A stretch of 64,000 bases of DNA. Origin: Manihot esculenta (Eukaryota; Streptophyta; Magnoliopsida; Malpighiales; Euphorbiaceae). Position 1 is the stretch's first letter. The number at the start of each line of letters is the position of its first letter. The stretch is taken from NCBI RefSeq assembly GCF_001659605.2, contig NC_035161.2:37405956-37469955 (forward strand), written 5' to 3'. Shown piece after piece: positions 40,098 through 52,432 of this stretch. Below the pieces are notes generated by a model, which searched no databases, had not been told where the DNA came from, and worked only from the letters and a program-made list of their open reading frames with translations. Made by a program: the position numbers and the translations under genes.

Positions 40098-42069
40098 GGA
40101 ATGAGTTGATTCCGATGATTATCAAGCTGCAATGAGGAAACAATACAAAAGTTTAGAATGTCAAAATGTTCTTCAGGATTTTGATTATTTAACAGGAAGT
40201 TCAAGTTCAACTGTCAGGAATATGAGACATATGCCTAAACTTTGATGAACATCCTTCAGGGATGACACTATCTGTTCAAATTGTCCAACCCTTTACCTGG
40301 ATATTGATGTAGTCCTGTGCGCCGTCAAGTATTCACGCAGCTGGGAAGATGAAAGGAGTAACTCATGCATCAGAGCAATCATGCTTAAGCAGTAACATTC
40401 TAGATTAGCCTTCAGAAAAAGCAAGTTAAGCAAATCTCAAGTAATTTAGTTCCATTATTTTATATGAAATAGACCTGACAGTAACAAAAAGTAATCTGCA
40501 AAAGAGGCAGAGTAGCTTACCTTAATCAATTTGTTCAATGTGCCATCAATCTGTAAGAAGTAAGCCTGCAATTAAATCCATATCAAACTTAGAATTTATG
40601 TGAATTACACAAGATAATAACAGTACTGAGCCTCAAGCAGCATTTCAAGGTCTTCAACATCATTCTCCCCTTGCATTGTAGTTGCACTGGCCCTTCTTGT
40701 TCTGGATGCCTTCGGACCTACCGTAGGAGAATTAAGAAACCAAATGGGAGCACCAGATCCACAGACAGGAGAAGATGAGCCAACTAATTTTCTTGATAAG
40801 TAAAGGTCTACCACATCATTATCATCATCCAGAAGTTGTTCAAGTTCATCCCTTACCTGGAGACCCAGAATGCTTCACTATTGTAAGTCTTGAGGATGAA
40901 AATTCAAAAATGGGGGTAAATATGAATATGGATGAGAAGTACTAGTTGATCAAGACCTGTGTTTTATGGTGATAATCGTGTAACTTTCAGTTAATGTTCT
41001 GGAGCTAACAATTTGATTTGTTTCTTCTCTCTCATTTTGTGTGAGAGTGTGTTTCAATTTTTCCATTAATTTTTTTCTCTTCGAATGTCCCAACGTCCCC
41101 CAGCGGCTTCTCCATCTTAGGATGATTTTGGATCGTGATCTACGTCATCAGACTCTAATAATTGCCAAAAGGGTCCGCTTTCCCCTTGTTGTTATGTTCA
41201 TCTTGAGGAAAAGAAAAATAATATTCTCAGGAAAGGGAGCTCAGAACCTCAGTTATTTACATTTGCTACATATCTAACCAGATAAACAATTACTGTACTT
41301 TGGTAAGAATATCTTTTCAACTAAAATTATATGTGTTGTCTTTAACTATAGTCTATATGCACAAAAAGCTTTGTAATTTATGAAAATCACAAGAATAAGA
41401 CGTGTTCAAGATCCTGTTCCTCCAAAGCTAGATTTAAATCCCATACACCTAAACAGATAACGACGAAGTTGATCAATCTTTTCAAATCTAATAATATAAT
41501 TTTTGCAGATGAGCAACAAAAAATTTCAACAAATTCACTCGCCATATATACCGGTAACATTCATAGATTCCAAACTAATATCACCTTACCTTTTGAGCCC
41601 GATTTGTCAACCTTGTCATGGAGCTCTTCAGCTTACGCACCCGATCCAGATTAGGACTGCTAATCTGCATAATTGCAATTTGACAGAAGCATTGAAGCCT
41701 TTCCAGTTAGTCGATGATCTATAACGGCAAGATAGATGTAAATTACACAGCAGCATCAAAACCTATAACATATCCGACAAAGGGATAGTGATGTTATGAT
41801 CTATTATCCCCATAAACACAGCAATTCACACACCATAACCACAAGCAAATTTTCAATATATTATCCCCAAAGCAAATATTAAAACAGCAAGGGAGTTATT
41901 AATCTGCTGTGATAGTACCATTTTCTTCGCCTGTATACATCTTTTCGCATCCCAGGATGCTTCTCTTCTTCACCTTGATCTTCGCTTGCGACATTACAAG
42001 AGGCAACCGTCTTTGAAGTTCCTCAACGATGGGGATTACGTTATCGGCCAGTGGGTCTCTAAGCAATAC
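40098..42069 (-). pseudogene. MRS2/MGT (CorA-type) magnesium transporter remnant
   Basis: Six exon-like blocks on the minus strand match the middle of plant MRS2 in order: 42069 to about 41926 (LLRDPLADNVIPIVEELQRR), 41664-41590 (NLDRVRKLKSSMTRLT), 40856-40632 (VRDELEQLLDDD through MLLE), 40565-40521 (AYFLQIDGTLNKL), 40340-40297 (LREY...) and 40126 to about 40098 (LDNHRNQLI). Intact family members insert Mg2+ channels in membranes. Here the N-terminal exon(s), the exon expected to encode the FEFRALEVALEAICSFLA helix, and the C-terminal GMN motif with both membrane helices are absent. The first block appears to have lost one base, and the fifth is 44 nt where 45 is expected. The third block's donor would be GC, not GT. 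Several residual splice signals persist, so the decay seems fairly recent. It cannot make a channel. Confidence 0.85.
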
Positions 42070-42850
42070 CTATCACAGAATATAAGATTATAACATTCTG
42101 TAATTCAATTACAATTGAAAATTTGAAATGAATTTTCCTTGTTCATGCTGTTTCTTCCAGAAAGTCCAACAGGGCTATTGAACCATAACCAAATCTGAAC
42201 TAGTACTTTACTGAAAAGAAAAGTCTGCCTGCTGGATAAGGTTTGGAATCATTAAAACTGCACCGTTTAATACTCCCATAATCTTTAAACTCCAGTTGGT
42301 AATACCATATTAGCGTAACGGGCTTAATTTGAAAAACCATGGGCTTATACTTTTGAGCCCATCGGTTTTACACTGCAGGTAGTTCAAAATCGGGTTGATC
42401 ATCGAGTTTGGGTTGTTTGATTTTTTTTATTCTGCCAGTTTGTTCTTTGTGTTTTTTGAATGGGTCTAAATAAGAATGGCAATAGATTTGGTATTTTTGG
42501 ATATCCAATCCAATCCAATTCTAATAAAATAAATTTAAATAATTATAATTGATTTTTAATCGAATTCCGACGAGATGAAACAGTTTTAATATAAATCAAA
42601 TTCCAATTTAGATGGATTAATTTTTGCGACAATTTACATACCTGGTTCTAATTAGATTGTTTTTAACAAATTTAGGTTCAGTGTATATTGGTTTGATCCG
42701 GTTTTGAACGCGAACAGAACTGCCCAAAACATACAAGGTCGCCGAGGCGTTCATCTCTTCGGCGCTTCAGCGGCCACACCACTTTGAACGAGAAGGGGTG
42801 AAGACGATCGACAGCGATACTCCTATTTATAGAATCTTTGTTGATTGAGA
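42070..42850. other. Region between the MRS2 remnant and RPC8
   Basis: The N-terminal exon of MRS2 is not found here. The right part is the RPC8 promoter and leader. GGGCTT/GAGCCCA motifs near 42330-42360 resemble site II (TGGGCY) elements of plant housekeeping promoters. No gene supported. Confidence 0.55.
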
Positions 42851-45073
42851 ATGTTCTACCTCAGTCTAATAGAGCATACTTTGCGTTTGCCTCCTTCCCT
42901 CCTCAGCCTTCCTCTCCAAGATGCCATTAAGCAGGAGCTTGAGAATACCTTTTTAGATAAGGTTTGCAATATTCTTTCTTTTGTTTTTGCTTTATCCTTT
43001 AGTTAAGATTTGCCTGCAATTAACTAGTTTGAGACTGAGGCTTTGTTGAGTTGGAATGGGTGTGTGGTTGTTTTAGTGATTATGCCTAATTTTTGTCTAC
43101 AACGTGTTTGATGAAGGTTATTGCAAATTTGGGCCTGTGTATTTCAGTATATGACATCAGAAAACTTGAGGGTGGCTTTATCTTTCCTGGAGATGGTGCA
43201 TCCACATACGTGGTATGTTGGAACTATTTTTCCAAGTGCAGTACTTGATCTCTCTTTGTTTATTTTTCATCTTTTTACTATTATATTAAGCTCTCAGTTG
43301 GCTGTTTAATTCATTATTCATTTTTTTCTCAGATAATAGGATTGACTTACAAATTATAAGAGTAAATAAAGCATTCTCAACCCATGTAATTGATGGAAGG
43401 TTTGAGAACACTACACAAAATATGCTCAGTGTTTTAGTTAAGGTGATATGGAATCTAGAATCTCTATTAGGTTAATAAAGCTTAAATTTCCTCTTAATGT
43501 CTAGTAGGAATTGTGACCCTTTGAAATAGTTTTAGTAATCAGAAATGTTGTTTCTGGAGCTAAGTGAATGAATTTGGAGATATTGAGCAACGTGTATTTT
43601 GCTATACATTTTAGTTTGGACAGGCGGCAGATTAGGCTCTTGAATTTTATTATCTATCAGTCACCCTTGGTGTATTGCTTAGGTGATAATTGCACCACAT
43701 GGTATGATGTTCTTTTGATTGGATTAGTTTATTTTGCCAGTAGTTCCTTAATCATTCTTAGTGCTTATCATAATCTTCATATTTTGTTATCCTGGCAGGT
43801 TGAATTTAGAATGGTTGTATTTCGCCCATTTGTTGGAGAAATAATTGCTGCAAAACTTAAAGAATCTAACAAGGATGGTCTGCGCTGTATGTTCAATGAG
43901 GACTTTACGTGTATTTTTCCTTTCTGTCTAGTTTTGTGGTACTATCATCATTTTCAACATGATGGCATAACTGTGGTGCAATTAGATCAAACAGGGTATG
44001 TAGCTTTAGTGGATTGGGATTAGTTGGCAGCTGGTCTATAAATAGTTAGTTACTAGATTCATTAAGAGACTACTTCTTTTCTTTTCCTTATATAAAAAAT
44101 TGAAAAAAAAGGTGGGAAATTAAAACTCATATGCTTACTTGAATGGTGTGCTTCCTTGCTATAAAATCAGTATATTGCATTCTTCAAATCTTGTGTCATT
44201 GCATTGAACTATTAACTGAATGATTCCTGCATATTGATGTTGGAATCCTTACAACAGTGTCACTTGGATTTTTTGATGACATTTATGTACCAGCACATCG
44301 TTTGCCAAACCCATCCATTTATGAACGTGACCCAGGGAATAGGTAAGTGTCTCTGCGTAGTTTATTCTCCTTTAGTAGGACAATAAATAAAATATCCTAC
44401 ATGTTGCTGCATCCTTCACTAACCTGGTGTTCTTATTATTACATCGTAATCATGTGTGCGTACAAATTATCTGATTCAAAATTTGTCATAAGAATTGCAG
44501 GTATCAGGTTGTATGGTCGTGGGAATATGATTCAGAAGATAATAACAAGTTCATTATCGATGGCTTAGATGAGGTGTGTGTTCATTTTACTGGTGCATTT
44601 ATTTTCAAGATTAGACTTTGCAACTTTGTTCTGAGTTTTGATTTTCAAATGCCAGATTAAGTTTCGAGTTGAAAACGTAGAGTATCCTCCAGTTCCAATT
44701 GAGCAACCTGAAAAGCCATTTGCCCCTATGGTGATTACAGTGAGTTCACAATTCAGGCTTCACCATATGACTGCTTGTTTGCCTTGGGCTGTTTTTGAAG
44801 TTAAACAGCAAGTAGACGCTTGTCTTATTGCACTAATACAAATTAACTCTATGATCAGAGAGACCTCTAATTTCTAGTTGAGATTGATCTCTATGATGAC
44901 TCTTTGTCTATCTGATTGCAACTCTTAAAATTATTTTCCACTGTTAATATTATTCATCTTTGCTTTCTTCATTGCCTAGAAACAGTATTTTTGAAGGACT
45001 GTATTTAATTAATTGTTTTATTTTGCAGGGAACACTCGATGATGATGGTTTAGGCCCTGTTTCATGGTGGTGA
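42851..45073 (+). CDS. RPC8: DNA-directed RNA polymerase III subunit RPC8 (RPC25)
   Basis: Exons are 42851-42961, 43117-43212, 43799-43886, 44258-44342, 44501-44573, 44656-44739 and 45029-45073, giving 193 residues with all phases consistent. The N-terminus ([15 protein letters not shown]) and the [14 protein letters not shown]...[22 protein letters not shown] stretch are the RPB7-like SHS2 domain. The second half is the RPC8-specific OB/S1-like domain ([36 protein letters not shown]), ending GPVSWW. The subunit pairs with RPC9/RPC17 to form the Pol III stalk that helps initiation at tRNA and 5S genes in the nucleus. Length and domain order are normal. Alternative assignment to the Pol II paralogue RPB7 is unlikely given the PNPSIYERD segment. 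Confidence 0.95.
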
Positions 45074-45735
45074 TGCAGAAAAATATTTTGAAATCCTAGC
45101 ACTATCTGTCAAACTTGTAGAGAAATGTTTATTCATGGTAGAGTTTCAATCTTTTCAATTTTCTCTGAACTCACTCTATTCAATAGAAAATGCAACAACC
45201 TAAAATAGAAGCTTGGATGCTTTAACGGGATTTTAAAAAAAAAAAAAATTTGGTAGTTGTTATTATTATTATGAATATCTTATGATCATTCTGTAATCTT
45301 CCGCAGTTGAATTGAAAATACCTATTGATTGCATGGTAGCCTATCATTTTGCACAATTCAAGGACGGGAGATTTGTTTCAACTTAGGTTTTAGCATTATT
45401 TTTTTTTGTTAGCGGTTGTACTTTTATATTGATTGATATAATTAGATGGATGGTGTTTTTGAATTTCCCTTGAGGCAATTGTATTTTTATGTTTAGTACA
45501 TGATGGTATTAAGTATTAGGCTATGTTTGGTTGAGATAATGGATGGATGGTAAGTAAATAATTTAGACTGCAGTTGTGTTGTGGAGTTTTATTTTTTTCC
45601 CACTTCATTCTAATTTTATAATTTGGGTTTATGTAGATTTGATTTAGACAAGTTTTTTCTATCTAAAAACATTTTTCTAGTTCTTTCCTCAAACATAGAA
45701 TCAGTTTCACTTTGTTTGACAGCTGCAAATGTTTT

Positions 45736-45800
45736 TTGAACAATTTCAACATAAATAAAAGATAAAAAAATTTGAACAATTTCAATGTAAATAAAAGATA
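45736..45800. repeat. Short direct duplication, about 36-base period
   Basis: GAACAATTTCAACATAAATA plus AAAGATAAAA is repeated once with a two-base change (ACAT to ATGT). Non-coding spacer DNA. Confidence 0.8.
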
Positions 45801-47590
45801 AAAATAAAAGGCAGTAGGTGAGTGCGAGGGCCTGTTTGTAAACTTTCATCTACAATTTTTCAAATAACTGAATGTGTAAATCAAAGTACAACTCAACAAG
45901 AAACTAAAAATCCACAAAAATGCAGTTATAAATACAAAAATTCTAATGGCATAAAAAATGAGCAACCTATTGATCACCAATGACTTTAAAAAGGCTATAG
46001 TTCATGGAAAAAAATATACACTTGAGCATCAAAGCATGTCATTGAAAAGCATCAAAGGCTGAATTCTCTCTGAAAAATCTGAGATGGGCAGAACAGTCTT
46101 TACCATGATGGATTTAAGCCTTCAAGTCTTCTATCCCTACATTTGGGTCTCAATAATTTTCTTGAGTCCAATTAGCATTAGCTTCATGAATTTAGACAAG
46201 CCTAATAATCCATATCTTCTCCCAAAGGGGTGGGTTAGGCATGACAATGGATCAAATAGATAGTTAAAAGTTTTAAAAATTAATACATAATAAGTGTTTA
46301 AGAGGGTTTCATATCTATTAGACTATTAACTCATTTCACTTATATAAATAAATATTTTATAATAATATTTATAAATATTTTTATATGTTTTCTGTTTAAA
46401 ATTTATAATTTAAATATTTTTAAAACGAATAATTAATAAAAACAATATATGTTATATTAATTATTAATCAAAATGTATTAAAATAAATCATTTCCAAGTC
46501 TTATTCATAATAATAAGATTTTAAAATGAATTCGACTAGTTTACAATAACTTTCGATTGGAATTAAGCATATTTAAATATTAATAATTTTAATTGAATTT
46601 AAATTTAAATAAAGTAGTTTTTAGCATATATTTTATGTATTTATATTTTTATAAATGATGATAATTCAGATATCAGAAATCTATTATTTAAATGATTTTT
46701 TTGAATAATTTAAATATAAACAATGAATGAAATAGTTTTAGATATTTAAATTGGCTCAACATTGATAAAATATGGATTTTGATAATTATAATTAAATTTA
46801 AAACGAATTTAAATTTAAAAAAAATAACAATTCTAAATTCAGATTGAATTTTATTTATTGAAATTAACTATTTGAATACGTTTATATAAATAATTAATTT
46901 AACATAAATATATATATATTATATGATAATATTTATATTTTTATTTTAAAAAATAAAATTTAAATATTTTTTATAAATTTTAAATTTTTTAAATAAAAAT
47001 TATTGATAAAAAATATTTTTATATAAATTATTAATTAAAATATATAAAATTAAACGGGTTCGAATTTTATTGAAGTAATAATAATTAAATTTGAAATGAA
47101 TTTAGATAGTTTAAATTAATTTTAATTAAATCCAAACAGGTTAAGTATTATTAATTTAAATTGAATTAAGTTTGAGTAGATATAAAATTTAATTGAAGTA
47201 TTTAAAAATTGATTTAAGGTCTAATTTTTGATATTATTAAAATAATATAATATTAATAATTAATTAATTTAATTATTTTAAAAAAATTAATTTAATTTAA
47301 TTTGATTATATTAAATATTTTATAATTAAAATTAAATCAAATTAAAATAATTAATTTTTTAAAATATTTAAAATTAAATTTAATAACAAAATATAAAATT
47401 AAATTAAAAATTTAAATTAATTAAATTCCGTCGTTATTTCGATCTAAGCAGATGCACCCTCCTTTGCTCTAAATTAGTAAAACTTTGCTGCCATCATGTT
47501 TCTATTTTTATGAGGAATCTGTCGAAAGAAAGACAACAAGAGTTGGACAGAGGCGAACCTTCCATAATGTGAAGCGTTGCGTTTTTTCAC

Positions 47591-47676
47591 CCGCCAAACA
47601 GGGCTAATATAGTCATCATACACACAGCGCTCCTGCATTATTATTATTTTTTTCCTTTGAAAATCAAGGCGCCAAA
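47591..47676 (-). promoter_or_regulatory. Two E2F-type motifs in the FBL17 promoter
   Basis: CCGCCAAA at 47591-47598 and GCGCCAAA at 47669-47676 read as TTTGGCGG and TTTGGCGC on the minus strand; both fit the E2F consensus TTTSSCGS. A near match, TCTCCCGC, follows at 47686-47693. They lie 111-196 bases before the ATG. Arabidopsis FBL17 is reported to be under E2F/RBR control, so conservation is plausible. Function is inferred. Confidence 0.6.
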
Positions 47677-47786
47677 ACCTTACAATCTCCCGCGCCTGAC
47701 TGACCAACCCTCACTCTATCTCCTTTATTTCTCCGCCCTCCCTCCCTTCCTCCCTCCCCCAGGACCTCGCTTGATTTGCTTCCGCC

Positions 47787-50700
47787 ATGTACCACCCCAA
47801 TCAGCCTCACATCTCCCCCGCCACTCCCGGGGCCTCCTCCTTCTCCTCATCTGTCGACTTCAACAAGCCTGTCAAGAAACAACGCGGTAACTACAACTGT
47901 GGCCGCTGTGGTCTCCCTAAAAAAGGCCACACCTGCCACCTTCCACCTGCTGCAACCACCACTCCTACTTCCGCTGACTCCTCCGCTTCCGTTTCTACTT
48001 CTACCTCGCGTTCCCTTCCGCCGTCGCGTCAGCAGTTCTCTAACCTACGTAGAGCGCTCTCATTTGACGATATTGATATCCGATGCGACTCGCCGGAGCC
48101 TGAAATTGATGAATCGGAGTTGGATCTGTTGTTTTCTGGTTCAGGGAAGTTGCCGGCGAGCTGTATGTGGGAGGTGCTAAAGAGACTCCCTCCAGCGGGG
48201 CTGTTGGCGGCTGCTAGGGTTTGCAAGGGGTGGAGGGACACGGCGAAGCGGTTATGGAGGGCGGCTGAGGAGCTCAGGCTCAAGGTTCCAACCAGAGCTC
48301 AGCTTGGATTTGTTGGATCTGTGTTGCAGAAGTGTCCTGGACTTGTTAGGCTGAGTCTTAGGATGGAAAGGTTCGAGCTTCTTTCGATGGGACACTTTAA
48401 TGATACTTTTTATCAGATCTAGGTTTTTAAAGATTATATCTCCAGATGGGTAGAATAAACTAGAACTTAACTAAATATAAAGCAACTAATAGATGTTTGT
48501 GGCTTGATCTATAACTGAGTATTAATACCAGAGAATAATGCCTGGACAATGCAGTCACTGTTTGATTTATAGGTATCAATACAGGACCCGACGCAGTACT
48601 TTTTTGTTCACATTTTCTAAGAGATATTATATTCATGGTAAGATTAGCTAAGATGCGAAATTTTTCTTAGCTCGAAGATGATAGAAGGTAAAATGAAAAA
48701 TAAATGTATGATGTACAGTACCCAGGAACTGCATTATTTCGGGGCATGTTTTATATTGATCTTGGACGTTTGACATCGATGGACAGACGTTGAAAGGATT
48801 CATTTTTGTTCTTGGGATATTGCAGTGATGTTGAAGCAACAATGTTGGCTTGCATCGCGTTCTCCTGCCCTAACCTGGAGTGCATGGAGATTTCTAAATC
48901 TGATACTGCAGTCAATCGGATCACAGGGTAAAAGTTTTTCGATAACTGCTTGATAGCTTGATTTTTTTTTCCTGGTTTTCTATTGCTGTTTTGTTTATTT
49001 CTTGGTAGAACAAAATACTATTTTATTTAAATTTGCTAGTGGGTTCTGTTTTATGCGTGCTGTTTGTGCATTTACCTCACTTTTGTTCTTTATTTGTCAT
49101 TATCTGATAACTATATTGCAATTGCTATTGCATTGCTATTGTTCTAGGATTCGTTAATTCTGTGTTTAGAAGATTGCTTATTTTTATTTCTCTAGGGTTT
49201 TAATTCCACAATTTAGGTTGTAAAGTTTTATGTGATGCCGAATATTTCTAGCATATTTGAAGAGTTTAAGATTGAACCAATTCAATTTTTTGGTTCTTCC
49301 TATGGTAAATTTGCCATACAGTATTCATCTTATTCTCATTATCTTTTTATGTTTTTTGTTCTATTGTAATTCAAGAGAACTGTGAATGCGCTGGTTGTGA
49401 AAAACTGTATTAATAGATGGTCCATCTTTTACATTCAGTGATGAATTGAGTCGATTTGTTGCTGATAAGCGTTGCCTTACAAGTCTTAAGATGGAAGGAT
49501 GTTCTAATCTAGGAGGTTTTGTCCTCTGTTCATCAAGTCTGTCCACGCTTTGGCTTTCAGATCTGTATTCTTTGTCTAAGACGGTAATTTCTTTAATTTG
49601 GCTTTTCATCTGAATAGGTGCCATCCTTATCTGTATTTAAAACTAATACCACTTGGTAAAACAAGGCAACTGAGGAAGCTACAATGACATTTAAGTATAT
49701 TCATTTTGTAACTCTCTTATCTCCATTTTGCAGGTCTTCAACTGTCCCAATTTAAAAGAGGTGTCCTTAGATTTTTCTTCCCAAGAAAATGATAATACTG
49801 ACCTTGTTGCAATGGTTGATGCTTTGGGAAGAAGTTGCTCTAGATTACAAAATATACACGTTGCATCTATTCGACTTTCTCATGCTGTTGTGCTTGCTCT
49901 TACAGGTGCAAACTTAAGGTTAGTTGAATTTTATAATCAGTCTGAGTTCTGTTATTTACAGTCTTTGAACGACAATTTCATACTTGTTTCTTGTAAATTT
50001 GAAATTATAATCTTATTTGTTTTCAGGGTCTTCTTCCATTTTCTTTACATGTCCAACTTAAAGAATTGTCAATGGATTTTTTGTTGAAATGGGTTTGTGT
50101 GATAATGACTGTTTGATTGATCTAACAATTGCAGGGGGCTTCGAATGCTTTCACTTGTTCTTGGAACTGAAATCACTGATGCATCTGTTGCTGCCATCGC
50201 ATCAAGCTATTCAAAATTAGAATTGCTTGATCTAAGCGGGTAAGTGCTGTGGTTAAGTCTATTAGTGTTTGGGCATTGGACCATTTTCAATGCTGCATTT
50301 CTAATATTGCAATTTGGTTTTAGGTCTAGCATCAGTGATAGTGGTATTGGTATGATCTGCAATGTGTTCCCGGCAACGCTGTCCAGATTGCTTCTTGCTC
50401 TTTGTCCAAACATAACCTCAAGTATGCTCCGAGTCCAAGCTCTTCATCTTTAATTATGTGATTCTACATATGTTATATACCTTGATATTTGCCATACGGG
50501 TTGATTATTCTGTTGTTTGCATCTTGCAGGTGGGATTCAATTTGCTACAGCTCAATTACCACTTCTGGAGCTTATGGACTGTGGAATGACCATATGTGAC
50601 CCAAGTTCCCAGGGTCTAAGCTCTGATGGAAGCGGAGATGGAGAGTTGCAGACAACATATCAGAACAAATTACACCTCATGTGCCAGAAGCTCATTATAA

Positions 50701-52432
50701 AACATGCGCGGTTGAAAAAGCTCAGCTTATGGGGTTGTTGCAGCTTAGATGTGAGCCTTTTATAATCTTAAACAATGCAGTATTTGTACTTGTTTTCGTT
50801 TCTTTCTTTTTTTTTTTTCTAATTCTCAGATGGTGAATTGAATTGCAGGCTCTGTATTTAAATTGCCCAGAACTTAATGATCTGAATTTAAACTCTTGTA
50901 GAAACTTGCATTCAGGTACAGTGCCGTATGCTTATTTCAAGCTGATAATATATTTGAGTGCTGTGTGGCTTTTTCCTCTCCTACTGGCCAAATGATTATG
51001 TTAATTGATTATGATTTTATATATGCAGAAAGATTGCTTCTTCAGTGCCCCCGTCTGGAAAGTGTGCATGCCTCAGGCTGTCAAAAATTGTTGATTGGAG
51101 CAATTCAACGCCAGGTGAATATTGGTCACATGGAGTCCCTATTTTATTGTTTGATTCATGGTGCTACTTATCGTTTGTGGGTTTCCTTAGCCTGTGAGAA
51201 TTTAAGTGCATAAGCTTGTATATGTTACCTGTTGAAAGTAATTTGGGAAAAGTTAGTAAAAACCATTTCTAGTTTTATATGCTAGATCAATATAAATTCA
51301 TGTTTAATTGTGATTATTCATCAACAAAAAAAGCTGAATTTTGTGTTCTTCCAAGAGTCTAGCCTCTATGAAATCTCTTTCTAGTTGTAGAGCTGCTTCA
51401 GATGAAATGAAATGGGAATTTTCTATATTTTTAATGCCAAAAAAGCCCTAAAGTTTTGTACTTTTAATATATCAACCCGTTATGCTTTTTAGACAAATCT
51501 ACACTGTACTTTGGCAATTTAATTATTATTTGTCAAAATATAAAGTTGATTTTTTTAAAACTGAGATTTTTTTGGCCATCAACTCTTTTCTATTTTGCTA
51601 CTTCTAAAAAAATCAGTTGGCATACAACACCAACAGTGCAATTTTAGATGATTATCTGTCCACATACTTCACGGAAGTTATTTTCATTCAATATATGGTA
51701 AAACCTGGTGGAAACGGATTTACAGTCGTGATCAAGTGATGAAATATTTTCCAGTTGCATTCATTAAGGCTGGCTGATATTTCAACGATCAGATAAGAGA
51801 GTTTTACGGCATTCTTGCCATTTAAGACTAATTTAGCATCGACACCTTATCTAACATTATTTTACAGAGGACATATTGAAGATTTGATGGACTGTCACTG
51901 CACTAAAATTCAATCTAGAATCATTGGAGTTTAATTCTCACTCTCTATTTTTGGAGGGGTCTGCAGGTTAATGATTTAGGTGCTACAGAAAACCATTGCC
52001 CGGGTAAGCGTTTAGCTGATGGCTCAAAAAGAGTTCGGGTCCCTCATTTCCTCAGTCAACAGGTTAGTTGGCATCTCTCTGTTTTCTATTGTAAATTGGG
52101 TTATACTAGATCTTGATTCAGGGTTACCATTCTGCCAGAATTGAGATGTTAACGTTAGGTCTGATTGATTGGGATAGCCATTGAAGTTAAAATAGGAGTA
52201 CTATAATCGAACGTTAATCAGCCATCAGCAATAATATAAGGCTTTTCCATTGATTGTTGTATTATATATAAAGAGCTGACATAAATTAAACATCTTCTTA
52301 GAAGGATGCGTTTGGATTAAGCTATATTCCTCTATCTCATATCTGTCCTTGACCTATTTGTAGCCAATTGACGATGATAATAAGAAGCGAAGAAGGATTG
52401 TGTCTCGTCCTTGCAATGTGCTCGTGGACTGA
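47787..52432 (+). CDS. FBL17: F-box/LRR-repeat protein FBL17
   Basis: Exons are 47787-48370, 48826-48927, 49439-49583, 49734-49918, 50135-50239, 50324-50421, 50530-50750, 50849-50915, 51029-51114, 51967-52062 and 52364-52432, giving 585 residues, close to Arabidopsis FBL17. The N-terminus has a short Cys/His cluster (NCGRCGLPKKGHTC; C38, C41, H49, C50) and a proline/serine-rich stretch. An F-box follows (LPASCMWEVLKRLPPAGLLAAARVCKGWRD, about 117-150), then leucine-rich repeats to about residue 530 and a basic tail (KKRRRIV). As an SCF substrate receptor, FBL17 promotes destruction of KRP CDK inhibitors and is needed for S-phase entry and pollen germ-cell division. A poly(A) signal AATAAA is at 52674-52679. 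All phases are consistent. Confidence 0.96.

Larger units (their letters stand above)
45074..47786. other. Spacer between RPC8 and FBL17
   Basis: The RPC8 3' UTR is followed by mixed sequence with a short direct duplication (45736-45800), then an AT-rich desert (about 46240-47430). The last about 330 bases are the GC-richer FBL17 promoter. Confidence 0.6.
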
